From the NCBI GenBank assembly GCA_905235815.1, contig CAJOMT010000009.1, forward strand, positions 1 through 22,517: a DNA stretch of 22,517 nt, written 5' to 3'. Below are positions 7,282 to 15,659 of this stretch, in pieces. Each line of letters begins with the position of its first letter. Position 1 is the stretch's first letter. The notes beneath the pieces are model-generated. The model was not told where the DNA came from. It saw nothing but the letters and a program-made list of their open reading frames with translations, and made no database searches. The stretch is from an uncultured Clostridia bacterium. GTDB lineage: Bacteria > Bacillota > Clostridia > Christensenellales > Borkfalkiaceae. The position numbers were made by a program, and so were the translations under genes.

Positions 7282-7983
7282 ATGGACAACAGATGTATTG
7301 CGCTTTATGATAGCGGCGTCGGCGGATTGGTTTTGCTTAAACGCTTGAAAGACAGTTTTCCGTCCGAAGATTTCTTGTATTTTTCAGACAGCAAAAATTT
7401 TCCGTACGGAGATAAAAGAGCGGACGAATTGAAATTGATCGCCGAAAATAAAATAACTAAAATAGTAAGTTTTTCTCCAAAATTCATAGTTCTTGCGTGC
7501 AACACTTTATCTACTGCGATATTAAACGACTATTCTAATTTCTGCGTAAAAGTTTTCGGGGTATTGCCCGTTGTTCCCCCAAACAAAAAGACTCTGCTGA
7601 TAGCGACGAAAGCGACGGCGAACAGCGACTACGTAAAACGGATTATCAAAAATAAAGATGCGGACGTGATTTCCGCAGAGGGACTTGCCGACGAAATAGA
7701 ACGTTGGGTGGTCGGCGGAAAGAAACCGGATATTGCCGAAAGGTTTAAAGATACATATAAAAATTACGACGTGGTATCGCTTGGTTGTACTCACTATACG
7801 CTTTTAAAAGACGAGTTTTCAAAAGTGTTTCCTTTTAGTACGATCTGCGACGGCGGCGACGTGACTTTTGAAAAAATTAAGGGTTTACTACCCACCATTC
7901 AACACGCAGAGCAAAAGGGCAGTGTAATTTTCTTTAATAAGAAAGATGAGGAATGGTTTTACCGATTAAATCGAGAGTTTTGA
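7282..7983 (+). CDS. murI: glutamate racemase
   Basis: MurI interconverts L- and D-glutamate in the cytosol and supplies D-Glu for the second residue of the peptidoglycan stem peptide, added by MurD. The 233-residue product has YDSGVGGL (9-16) with Asp10/Ser11, PYGDK (41-45), and the two catalytic cysteines in LACNTLST (Cys73) and LGCTHYTLL (Cys169). It is somewhat shorter than the usual 250-270 residues, mainly in loops and at the C-terminus, but all active-site motifs are present. ATG 7282 has no good ribosome binding site. CATAATA at 7239-7245 matches a sigma-F/G -10 element but lacks a good -35. The gene follows gpr by 98 nt and precedes the dcw cluster, to which it is functionally related. 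Confidence 0.92.
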   Translation: MDNRCIALYDSGVGGLVLLKRLKDSFPSEDFLYFSDSKNFPYGDKRADELKLIAENKITKIVSFSPKFIVLACNTLSTAILNDYSNFCVKVFGVLPVVPPNKKTLLIATKATANSDYVKRIIKNKDADVISAEGLADEIERWVVGGKKPDIAERFKDTYKNYDVVSLGCTHYTLLKDEFSKVFPFSTICDGGDVTFEKIKGLLPTIQHAEQKGSVIFFNKKDEEWFYRLNREF

Positions 7984-8005
7984 AGTTTTTCTTCAAGACT
8001 CTCGA
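7971..8005 (+). terminator. long hairpin overlapping the murI stop codon
   Basis: TCGAGAGTTTTGAAG (7971-7985) pairs with CTTCAAGACTCTCGA (7991-8005) across a TTTTT loop, with one G-T pair. The murI TGA (7981-7983) lies inside the stem. The tail CTTTATTATAAAT is only moderately T-rich. It probably separates murI from the mraZ promoter. Confidence 0.6.
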
Positions 8006-8061
8006 CTTTATTATAAATAATATTTATATGTGATAAAAAAATTTTTTATGAAAAAAATAAA

Positions 8062-8080
8062 AAAAGTGGGTAAAAGTGGT
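8062..8080 (+). promoter_or_regulatory. MraZ operator (two-repeat MraZ box)
   Basis: AAAAGTGGG (8062-8070) and AAAAGTGGT (8072-8080) are direct repeats with a 10-bp period, matching the GTGG-type repeats bound by MraZ in other bacteria. The second repeat ends on the first base of the mraZ -35 box. This arrangement predicts repression of the dcw promoter by MraZ itself. Confidence 0.75.
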
Positions 8081-8108
8081 TGACTTTGTATTTCGGGCAT
8101 GTTATACT
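8080..8108 (+). promoter_or_regulatory. sigma-A promoter of the dcw cluster
   Basis: TTGACT (8080-8085) and TATACT (8103-8108) are separated by 17 nt, and TGT immediately before the -10 makes it an extended -10 promoter. It lies 30 nt before mraZ. It is the only strong promoter I can see for the whole mraZ-ftsZ unit. Confidence 0.88.
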
Positions 8109-8137
8109 AAAAATACAATAGCAAAGGAGTAAGGCGA

Positions 8138-8557
8138 ATGTTCTTCGGAGAGCGTAAACATACGATAGACGAAAAAAACAGAATACGTATTCCCAAAGAG
8201 TACAGAGCCGAACTCGGAATGGATATCGTAATAGGACACGGCGTAAATAAGTGCCTATACGTTTATCCGCTCGAAACTTTCGTCAAGTTAAACGAGGACA
8301 AAATACAAATTGACGAATTCGATTACGAAAAACAATATGCGCTTAGCGGTTTTATTTCATCGTATTCGAAACCGGAGATAGATTCGCAAGGCAGATTTAT
8401 TCTTCCCAAAGAACTTAAAAATTTCGCCAACATTAAAAAGAATATAGTAACGAGAGGCGTCAGAGATCGTATCGAGATATGGAGCGAAGAAGAACTCGGG
8501 CGCGGAGTTGCCGAGGCGGGATCGAAAGATGCGGAAATTCTCGGTAAAAAGGCTTGA
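8138..8557 (+). CDS. mraZ: transcriptional regulator MraZ
   Basis: MraZ is a DNA-binding protein with two AbrB-like (SpoVT-AbrB) half-domains that forms a ring and controls the dcw operon promoter. The product is 139 residues, normal length. It has both signature D-x-x-x-R motifs, IDEKNRIRIP near residues 10-19 and IDSQGRFILP near 81-92, and the MFFGERKHTIDEKNR start typical of the family. AGGAG lies 8 nt before ATG 8138. It is the first gene of the cluster and stops 3 nt before rsmH. Direct repeats overlapping its own -35 box indicate autoregulation. Confidence 0.96.
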   Translation: MFFGERKHTIDEKNRIRIPKEYRAELGMDIVIGHGVNKCLYVYPLETFVKLNEDKIQIDEFDYEKQYALSGFISSYSKPEIDSQGRFILPKELKNFANIKKNIVTRGVRDRIEIWSEEELGRGVAEAGSKDAEILGKKA

Positions 8558-8560
8558 TAT

Positions 8561-9496
8561 ATGGAATTTAAACACGTTCCCGTTATGAAAGAGGAGTGTA
8601 TCGAAGGATTAAATTTGAAGCCTGACGGATTGTATTTTGACGGGACTTTGGGCGGCGCAGGACACTCTTACGAAATTTTAAGGCGGACAAGCCCTAACGG
8701 AAAACTCGTGGCGACAGACCTTGACAGAGAAGCGATAAAAAATGCCGAAAGCAGATTAAACGAATTTGCAGGCAGATTTACATTAATAAATAAGAACTTT
8801 AAACAATTTTCTAAAATAAAAGAAGAACTCGGCGTAGACGGATTTGACGGCGTATTATTGGATCTCGGAGTGAGCAGTTATCAACTCGATAACAGAGAAA
8901 GGGGTTTTTCGTATATGTCGGAAGACTCGAAACTTGATATGAGAATGGATTCGTCGGCGAAGAAAAGCGCATACGAAGTAGTAAACGGTTATACCAGGGC
9001 GCAACTTTCCTATATATTATCCGTGTACGGAGAGGAAAAGTTTGCGGACAATATATCAAAAAACATAGTCGAGGCGAGGGCTGAAAAGCCGATAGAAACG
9101 ACCGGCGAACTCGTCGCAATAATAGATAGAAGTATACCATATAAGTTCAAGCAAAACGGACACCCCGCAAAAAAGACATTTCAGGCGATAAGGATAGAGG
9201 TCAACGGGGAACTCGACGGGCTCGGACAAGCGGTTGAAGATATGGTCAAGGGTTTAAAACCCGGCGGTAGAATTGCCGTTTTGACTTTTCACTCTTTAGA
9301 GGACAGAATAATAAAGCAGGTTTTTAAAGATTTAGAAACGGACTGCATTTGCGATAAGCGTTTACCCGTGTGCGTATGCGGAAAGAGAAAGATCATAAAA
9401 ACCGTAAATAAAAAGCCCATAGAGGCGAGCGAAGAAGAAAAGACGTTAAACCCGAGGGCAAAAAGCGCTAAATTGAGGATAGCGGAAAAATTATAA
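8561..9496 (+). CDS. rsmH: 16S rRNA (cytosine(1402)-N(4))-methyltransferase
   Basis: RsmH (MraW) uses S-adenosylmethionine to methylate N4 of C1402 in the decoding centre of 16S rRNA. The 311-residue product has the SAM-binding motif FDGTLGGAGHSYEIL near residues 28-42, LLDLGVSSYQLDNRERGFSY near 100-119 and FHSLEDRIIKQVF near 244-256, plus the cysteine-containing CICDKRLPVCVCGKRK region typical of the family. ATG 8561 follows the mraZ stop by 3 nt, so the two genes are probably translationally coupled. mraZ-rsmH is the standard head of dcw clusters. Confidence 0.97.
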   Translation: MEFKHVPVMKEECIEGLNLKPDGLYFDGTLGGAGHSYEILRRTSPNGKLVATDLDREAIKNAESRLNEFAGRFTLINKNFKQFSKIKEELGVDGFDGVLLDLGVSSYQLDNRERGFSYMSEDSKLDMRMDSSAKKSAYEVVNGYTRAQLSYILSVYGEEKFADNISKNIVEARAEKPIETTGELVAIIDRSIPYKFKQNGHPAKKTFQAIRIEVNGELDGLGQAVEDMVKGLKPGGRIAVLTFHSLEDRIIKQVFKDLETDCICDKRLPVCVCGKRKIIKTVNKKPIEASEEEKTLNPRAKSAKLRIAEKL

Positions 9497-9540
9497 TTAC
9501 CGATTATAAAAATATATAATAAATTTTAAGGAGAGAGAAT

Positions 9541-10125
9541 ATGTATAGTAACAGACAAAGTAGTGTATTGGAAAGAGAAGATACGAAAGAACAATCGTAT
9601 TCTGCTGCAAGGTCCGACGAGGGCTTGGATAATATATTCAACTACGGCAATTATGGCCGTCAAAATACCGTTACTAAAAAGAAATACTCGTCTCCCGCAG
9701 TGAATTTTTTAAGGGTAGAGGGGTATGATACCAGGGCGGAAGCGGCTCAGACAGTGACGAAAGAAGAGGAAGAAGTAAACGAAGATATAACTCCTTCCAA
9801 AACTACGATGCAGTTTTTGAATATGGAGCGCGACGCTTTTGAAGAAGTTGAAGCTAATGCAAAAGAGGACTCCGATAAAAAATACAGAATAAACACCAAG
9901 GGCAAAGTATTGATAGCGGTATACGCTTTGGTAGTTATTACGATTTTTTCTCTAATACTTATAAATGCTAAAATGTTGAGGAGTTTGGATTCGACTATCG
10001 AAAGTAAAGCGGCGCAAATCGAGACGCTTAACGAAGAAAACTATGCGCTTTCAAATGAACTCGAATACGCTAAAAGCGACGAAGTTATAATGGCGCAAGC
10101 TGAAGAATTAGGTCTTATAGATTAA
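9541..10125 (+). CDS. ftsL: FtsL-like cell division protein
   Basis: This is a bitopic inner-membrane division protein in the position of FtsL, which pairs with DivIC/FtsB and FtsQ/DivIB to activate septal wall synthesis. The 194-residue product has a long, charged, low-complexity cytoplasmic N-terminus (1-118). One membrane segment follows (about 121-143, VLIAVYALVVITIFSLILIN), then a short extracellular coiled coil (145-190, leucine/alanine heptads with AQIETLNEENYALSNELEYA). FtsL proteins are usually about 100-120 residues; the extra length is all in the cytoplasmic tail. ATG 9541 has AAGGAGAG upstream. FtsL sequences are poorly conserved, so the call rests on topology and its place between rsmH and the PBP gene. 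Confidence 0.75.
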   Translation: MYSNRQSSVLEREDTKEQSYSAARSDEGLDNIFNYGNYGRQNTVTKKKYSSPAVNFLRVEGYDTRAEAAQTVTKEEEEVNEDITPSKTTMQFLNMERDAFEEVEANAKEDSDKKYRINTKGKVLIAVYALVVITIFSLILINAKMLRSLDSTIESKAAQIETLNEENYALSNELEYAKSDEVIMAQAEELGLID

Positions 10126-10151
10126 GAGGTATTATTATAAACGATTACAGT

Positions 10152-11870
10152 TTGAATATTTTACGAAAGAGGTTATTTGCATTTTTACTTGCAATAACCT
10201 TTCTTTTTTTATCGGTAACTGCGAGAGTGTTCTACGTCCAGATAGTAAGCGGCAGCGAATTGCAGTCGAAAGCGATAGACCAATGGACGAGAGAACTTCC
10301 GATAAGGGCGAACCGTGGAAATATCGTCGATAGAAACGGCGTAGTTTTGGCAGGAAATTCGCAATCTTATGCCGTATACGTCAGATCGAGATCGGTTACG
10401 GAACCTGAGAAAGTATCGGAAATACTTTCGGAAATTTTAGAGGTAGACAAGCAAAAACTACTCGATAAAATAAGGTCCGACAACGTATCCGAAATCACGG
10501 TCAAGACAAAAGTGGAAAAGAGCGTGATCGATAAAATATCCGAATACGATTTGGGCGGCGTCTATTTTTCAGTGGATAACACGAGGATATATCCATACGG
10601 CGACCTATTATGTCAGATACTCGGGTACACGTCGAGCGACGGCTCGGGGCAAACGGGTTTGGAAAAGAGATACGACGAATATCTCAAAGGTTATGACGGC
10701 GATATATTATACGAGGCGGATTTGATAGGGAGAGATTTGAGCGGAAGTACCGCAAAATATATAGCGGCGACTGACGGCTTGAATATAAGGCTTACCGTTG
10801 ATTACGAGGTGCAGCAAATTTGCGAAGCGGTAATGGCAGAGGCTTACGACGAATATTCTCCGAAGTCCGCTGCCGTCATCGTTTTAGAGCCTTCGACCGG
10901 AAAGATTCTCGCCACTAGCCAAAAACCGTCGTTCGATTTGAATTTTATACCGAGAGACGATCTTCAAACGCTTAATAAACTCGGCAGAAGTTCAATCATA
11001 TCGGATTCTTACGAGCCGGGATCTACATTTAAGATACTGACTGCCGCGGCGAATATAGAGGAATATTTAAAGGGGAATAAGAATGCGTTTTCTCTCGATT
11101 ACATATTTAATTCGAGCCGATTCAGATACGTGGGCGGCAGAGCGATAAAGTGTTGGAGTACGCACGCTAACGGCAAACATTCAAACGAAAATCTTGCTGC
11201 GGCGCTCAATAACAGTTGTAACCCGTGTTTTGTGGACATTGCGCTTTCTCTCGGGAAAGAGGTAATGTACGACTATATCGACGCTTTCAATTACGGAAAA
11301 GTAACGGGTGTGGATTTCGACGGCGAGGCGCTCGGAATGTTGGTGCCGGAAATATCGGTGACGGACGGCGATTTAGCGAGAATAGGTTTCGGACAGACGA
11401 TAGCGGTAACGCCATTGCAGTTAGCGGCGGCGACTGCCGCAGCGGTAAACGGCGGAATTTATTATGAACCGTATTTTGTAGAAGAAATATTCGATAACAG
11501 CGGCAAAATAGCGGAGATAATCAATCCGAAGCAAAAGGGCAGGGCGATAAGCGAGGAGGCGTCGAGAATACTTGCCGGCTATCTTGAAAACGTAGTTACG
11601 GAAGGCAGCGGAAAGCAAGCGTATATCGAGGGCTATAAAATAGGCGGCAAGACGGGTACGGCGCAAAAATACAGCGACGGAGTGATAGCCGCAGGTAAAT
11701 ATGTAATGAGTTTCGTCGGATTTTTTCCCGCAGACAATCCTCAATATCTTGCATTGTGTATCGTGGACGAACCCGTCGGCGGTTTATACGGCTCGACGGT
11801 AGCCGCTCCGCTCGTAAGGAAGATTTTCGAGGGCATAATAAACAGTAAAGGCATTGAAAAATCAATATGA
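10152..11870 (+). CDS. ftsI: class B penicillin-binding protein (FtsI/PBP2x/SpoVD type transpeptidase)
   Basis: This is a septal peptidoglycan transpeptidase that crosslinks glycan made by its SEDS partner FtsW. One N-terminal membrane segment (about 8-30) anchors a periplasmic-side protein with the class B dimerisation motif RANRGNIVDRNG (52-63). The transpeptidase motifs are STFK (Ser291 nucleophile, Lys294), SCN (355-357) and KTGT (500-503). At 572 residues it ends soon after the catalytic domain and has no C-terminal PASTA domains, unlike many Firmicute PBP2x/SpoVD proteins. TTG 10152 is the first standard start codon. The best ribosome binding site (AGAGG, 10125-10129) lies 22 nt upstream of it, so an in-frame ATT or ATA start closer to that site is possible. 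The stop overlaps murE as ATGA. Whether it acts in vegetative division, cortex synthesis or both cannot be told from sequence. Confidence 0.9.
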   Translation: MNILRKRLFAFLLAITFLFLSVTARVFYVQIVSGSELQSKAIDQWTRELPIRANRGNIVDRNGVVLAGNSQSYAVYVRSRSVTEPEKVSEILSEILEVDKQKLLDKIRSDNVSEITVKTKVEKSVIDKISEYDLGGVYFSVDNTRIYPYGDLLCQILGYTSSDGSGQTGLEKRYDEYLKGYDGDILYEADLIGRDLSGSTAKYIAATDGLNIRLTVDYEVQQICEAVMAEAYDEYSPKSAAVIVLEPSTGKILATSQKPSFDLNFIPRDDLQTLNKLGRSSIISDSYEPGSTFKILTAAANIEEYLKGNKNAFSLDYIFNSSRFRYVGGRAIKCWSTHANGKHSNENLAAALNNSCNPCFVDIALSLGKEVMYDYIDAFNYGKVTGVDFDGEALGMLVPEISVTDGDLARIGFGQTIAVTPLQLAAATAAAVNGGIYYEPYFVEEIFDNSGKIAEIINPKQKGRAISEEASRILAGYLENVVTEGSGKQAYIEGYKIGGKTGTAQKYSDGVIAAGKYVMSFVGFFPADNPQYLALCIVDEPVGGLYGSTVAAPLVRKIFEGIINSKGIEKSI

Positions 11871-13324
11871 GAACAGACGTATTATTAAAGGGCGTTGCAA
11901 TAGCGAAAATTTACGGAGAATTGCCCGAAGAAATAAACTTTGTTACCGATAATTCCGCAAAAGTCGTTATCGGCAGTCTGTTTATTTGCAGAAAAGGCAA
12001 TAATGGTAAAGGCGAAGATTATATAGCGGAATCGGTCAAAAACGGTGCGGCGCTTATAATGGGCGAAACGGCTGAGGAATGTTCGGCGTGTTTTATAGAA
12101 GTAAAAGACGTGCGCTCGGCGATCATTGCGGTTTTAAATAATTTTTACGATTATCCGCAAAACGGGTTGGATATTATAGGTATAGTCGGCACTAACGGAA
12201 AGACGAGTACGTGCCATATTTTGTCGGGGATATTTTCGCATTCGGGAATAAAGACGGGAAGAATAGGAACTATCGGCAATTATATCGGCGACGAAAAATT
12301 GCAGACAAACCTTACAACTCCGGGAATATTCGAACTCTATGAACTTATGGATAAAATGCGAAGTAGCGGCGTAAAAGTTCTGATAATGGAAGTGTCTGCG
12401 CACGCAATAGCCCAAAAGCGTACGGAAGGTATATACTTCGACGCATTGATTTTTACGAATTGCACCGAGGATCACCTCGATTATTTTTCGGATATGGAAA
12501 CCTACTTAGCAGTCAAGAGGAGCATATTTTATCACGATTTTGCCAAATATTTTATAGTCAATACCGACGACGAACTCGGTAGGACTATCTATCGCGAAAC
12601 CGACAGCGATATATTTACTTACGGAATAGATAATCCCGCCGACGTGTTCGCAATGGACGTAAAAGAGTCTGCCGACGGGCTGAAATACGTTTTAAACGCT
12701 ATGGATTACGTGGCGGAAATCGATAGCAAATTGATAGGATCGTTCAACGTATACAATTCGCTTGCGGCGGTTACTTGCGCCGTTATAATGGGGATAGATA
12801 TCAAGAACGCCGCCGAAACTCTATGCGAAACGGAACCGATAGAGGGCAGAATGGAACTCGTGGCAAAATATAACGGCGGATACGTTTTCGTTGATTATGC
12901 GCATACTCCGGACGGGCTTGAAAAGATGCTCGTTTCGCTTAAAAAAATATGTCTAGGTAAACTCATTTGCGTTTTCGGTTGCGGCGGCAACAGGGAAAAG
13001 GAGAAACGGCGCATAATGGGTAAAATAGCAGGTAAAATCGCAGATTTTACCGTTATAACGGACGATAATCCGAGATATGAACTTCCGGAAGTCATTAGAC
13101 GTGAAATCGAGTACGGCGTGATAGCGGAATATGGCGACTACGTCAATATCGGCGACAGATATTCGGCGATTCGATATGCGCTCGAAAAAATAGGCGAAAA
13201 CGATATAGCGGTGATTGCCGGAAAAGGTGCGGAAACGTATCAGGAAATAAACGGCGTAAAACATGACTTTTCGGATAAGGAAACCATAATACAGATAATA
13301 GGCGAATTAAGAGGCAACGCTTGA
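11867..13324 (+). CDS. murE: UDP-N-acetylmuramoyl-L-alanyl-D-glutamate--2,6-diaminopimelate ligase
   Basis: MurE is the cytosolic ATP-dependent ligase that adds the third stem-peptide residue to UDP-MurNAc-L-Ala-D-Glu. The 485-residue product has the ATP-binding loop GTNGKTST (108-115), the TEDHLDYF block (200-207) with the nearby lysine in AVKRSIF that is normally carbamylated, and YAHTPDG (344-350). Residues DNPR (400-403) form the motif that specifies meso-diaminopimelate, so the wall should be meso-DAP type. ATG 11867 overlaps the PBP stop by 4 nt and its own stop overlaps the mraY start. murF, which usually follows, is missing here. Confidence 0.97.
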   Translation: MRTDVLLKGVAIAKIYGELPEEINFVTDNSAKVVIGSLFICRKGNNGKGEDYIAESVKNGAALIMGETAEECSACFIEVKDVRSAIIAVLNNFYDYPQNGLDIIGIVGTNGKTSTCHILSGIFSHSGIKTGRIGTIGNYIGDEKLQTNLTTPGIFELYELMDKMRSSGVKVLIMEVSAHAIAQKRTEGIYFDALIFTNCTEDHLDYFSDMETYLAVKRSIFYHDFAKYFIVNTDDELGRTIYRETDSDIFTYGIDNPADVFAMDVKESADGLKYVLNAMDYVAEIDSKLIGSFNVYNSLAAVTCAVIMGIDIKNAAETLCETEPIEGRMELVAKYNGGYVFVDYAHTPDGLEKMLVSLKKICLGKLICVFGCGGNREKEKRRIMGKIAGKIADFTVITDDNPRYELPEVIRREIEYGVIAEYGDYVNIGDRYSAIRYALEKIGENDIAVIAGKGAETYQEINGVKHDFSDKETIIQIIGELRGNA

Positions 13325-14304
13325 AAACTTATGTATATACAGTTTCGGTAGCGATTTTGATTGCCGCTGCGGCGGGATTCATTATCATTCCGTTATTGAA
13401 AAAATTTAAAATGGGGCAGAATATCCTCGGCTACGTGAAAGAGCATGACTATAAGAGCGGCACGCCCACTATGGGCGGTGTAATTTTTATTATAGCCGCT
13501 ATCGTCGCATTTTTTATTTTTTCGAAAAACAGCCGCAATTTAAGTTACGTTTGCATTGCTATCGGGTTGAGTTATATGGCGGTCGGATTTATCGACGACT
13601 TTATTAAGATAAAATTCAAGAGAAACGAGGGTTTAAGTCCGATTCAAAAGACGCTTTTCGAACTCGTAATAGCGGTAATCATTGCATTTTATTCGCAAAG
13701 CAGAAATCTGACGAAAGTATACGTCCCTTTTACGGGTGAATTTTACGACTTGAAATTCTGGCATTTTCCGCTTTGTATTCTGGTTTTTTTGGCTACCACA
13801 AACAGCGTTAACCTTACTGACGGATTAGACGGTTTGGCGGGCGGAGTATCTTATATTTATTGCGCTTTTATGGCGCTTATAATCATATTTGAACTAAACG
13901 GCAATCCGTCGAGTTACGTAAACGGCGGCGAATACGGCAATCTCGTTATTTTACTTTTGGGTTTATCGGGAGGTCTGATAGGTTATTTGCTGTTTAATAC
14001 CTATAAAGCCTCGGTGTTTATGGGCGATACGGGTTCGCTTGCGCTCGGCGGTTTTATAGCGTCTATAAGTTTAGTGAGCGGAAATTTACTTTTTATTCCG
14101 ATTTTAGGAATAATGTACGTTATGTCGAGCATATCGGTAATAATGCAAGTAGCGCATTTTAAGCGAACAGGCAAGCGAATATTTCTTATGGCTCCACTTC
14201 ATCACCATTTTCAGCATAAAGGCTATTCGGAGAGTAAAATCGTATTCGGCTATAAACTGGTTACGTTTTTAAGCGGTTCGCTGTGCTTGTTAAGTATTTT
14301 ATAA
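13321..14304 (+). CDS. mraY: phospho-N-acetylmuramoyl-pentapeptide-transferase
   Basis: MraY transfers phospho-MurNAc-pentapeptide from UDP to undecaprenyl phosphate in the membrane, forming lipid I. The 327-residue, about ten-segment protein has all family motifs: KSGTPTMGG (45-53), FIDDF (90-94, Asp92/Asp93 at the Mg site), NLTDGLDGLAGG (164-175), FMGDTGSLALGG (233-244, Asp236) and the APLHHHFQHKG histidine motif near the C-terminus. The start is TTG 13321, overlapping the murE TGA as TTGA, with AGAGG 6 nt upstream. This overlap shows that nothing has been lost by a ragged deletion between murE and mraY. Confidence 0.97.
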   Translation: MKTYVYTVSVAILIAAAAGFIIIPLLKKFKMGQNILGYVKEHDYKSGTPTMGGVIFIIAAIVAFFIFSKNSRNLSYVCIAIGLSYMAVGFIDDFIKIKFKRNEGLSPIQKTLFELVIAVIIAFYSQSRNLTKVYVPFTGEFYDLKFWHFPLCILVFLATTNSVNLTDGLDGLAGGVSYIYCAFMALIIIFELNGNPSSYVNGGEYGNLVILLLGLSGGLIGYLLFNTYKASVFMGDTGSLALGGFIASISLVSGNLLFIPILGIMYVMSSISVIMQVAHFKRTGKRIFLMAPLHHHFQHKGYSESKIVFGYKLVTFLSGSLCLLSIL

Positions 14305-14312
14305 GGAGATAT

Positions 14313-15659
14313 ATGTTTTTAAAAAAAGACAAATTTTTAATCGTCGGAATATCCAAGAGCGGAATAGGCGCCGCAGAACTTTTATTAAGTAAGGGCGCAA
14401 AATGCTATATTTATGACGACGGTTCTACGCCGTCCGTAATAAAAGCGCAGAAAGATCTTGCCGAAAAGGGCGCAGTAGTAGTTTCGAAAGACGAACTCGG
14501 CGATGCGATAGATACCGTAGATGTCGTGGTGTTAAGCCCGGGGGTTGCAATCGATCACGAAATACCGGTTAAGGCAAAGAGGAACGGCAAGAGGATTATC
14601 GGAGAACTCGAACTTGCGTCTATGTTTTGCAAGGCGCCCATCGTAGCGGTTACGGGTACGAACGGCAAGACGACGACTTGCAGTATGATCGATTGTATAC
14701 TGAAATCTTGCGGAATGGAAAGCGTATTGTGTGGCAATATCGGTACGCCTCTTTCGTCTGTGTTAAACGAATTGACGGACAATTCGATAGTTGTTGCGGA
14801 AGTTTCGAGTTTTCAACTTGAAACCGTAAGCAGATTTACGCCGCATATAGCAATCGTAACGAACATTACTCCCGATCACCTTTCAAGGCATTACAATATG
14901 GAAAACTATATATTTATCAAGAGCAGAATAATGCAATGTCAACGGGAGAGCGAATATGCGGTACTGAATTACGACGATCCGACGGTCAGAAAAATGTCTG
15001 AAAAATGCAAAGCCAAGATAGTGTATTTTTCCACGAAATCCGAAGTGGACGGGGCATACGTATCGAACGGAAAGATATTTTACAAGGGCAAATACGTTAT
15101 GGATACGTCGGCCGTTCAGTTAAGCGGAGAACACAACCTCGAAAACGCCCTTTCGGCGATTTGCGCATGCGAGATATTGGGGTTGGGAGAAGAAGAAATT
15201 TCGCAACATATTTCGGAATTTAAGGGCGTAAAACACAGAATACAGTTCATAAAAGAATTTGACGGAGTAGATTATTACAACGACTCGAAAGCGACGAACG
15301 CCGACGCTACCGTAAAGGCGATCGACGCAATGAAAAAGCCGACGGTTCTTATATTGGGCGGAAAGGATAAAGGACTTAATTACGAGGGATTATTCGAAAA
15401 AATAAAAAAGAGTTGCGTAAGGCACGTCGTGCTTACGGGTGAAAGCAGGTACAGACTTATGGAGAGCGCTTCGGATTGCGAGTATTATTCCGTTTCAATG
15501 ACCGAAGATTTTGAAACTGCGATAGATCTTGCTAAAATGATAGCAAACAAAGGCGACGCAGTGTTGTTCAGCCCCGCTTGCAGCAGTTTTGACAGGTTTT
15601 CGGATTTTGAAGAGAGGGGAGACAATTTCATAAGTATAGTGGAGAATTTCAATGGGTAA
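14313..15659 (+). CDS. murD: UDP-N-acetylmuramoyl-L-alanine--D-glutamate ligase
   Basis: MurD is the cytosolic ATP-dependent ligase adding D-glutamate to UDP-MurNAc-L-Ala; its D-Glu would come from the nearby murI product. From ATG 14313 the product is 448 residues, normal length. It has an N-terminal Rossmann-like VGISKSGIGAAELL segment, the ATP loop GTNGKTTT (115-122), NITPDHLSRH and the NDSKATN motif with GGKDKG downstream. The frame is open back to 14283, but ATG 14313 has AAGGAG just upstream and follows the mraY stop, so it is preferred. The stop overlaps the ftsW start by 8 nt. Confidence 0.96.
   Translation: MFLKKDKFLIVGISKSGIGAAELLLSKGAKCYIYDDGSTPSVIKAQKDLAEKGAVVVSKDELGDAIDTVDVVVLSPGVAIDHEIPVKAKRNGKRIIGELELASMFCKAPIVAVTGTNGKTTTCSMIDCILKSCGMESVLCGNIGTPLSSVLNELTDNSIVVAEVSSFQLETVSRFTPHIAIVTNITPDHLSRHYNMENYIFIKSRIMQCQRESEYAVLNYDDPTVRKMSEKCKAKIVYFSTKSEVDGAYVSNGKIFYKGKYVMDTSAVQLSGEHNLENALSAICACEILGLGEEEISQHISEFKGVKHRIQFIKEFDGVDYYNDSKATNADATVKAIDAMKKPTVLILGGKDKGLNYEGLFEKIKKSCVRHVVLTGESRYRLMESASDCEYYSVSMTEDFETAIDLAKMIANKGDAVLFSPACSSFDRFSDFEERGDNFISIVENFNG

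Noticed and set aside
9515..9520. TATAAT in the rsmH-ftsL gap as an internal promoter
   Set aside because: There is no -35-like sequence at the proper distance and the gap is AT-rich throughout, so chance is likely.
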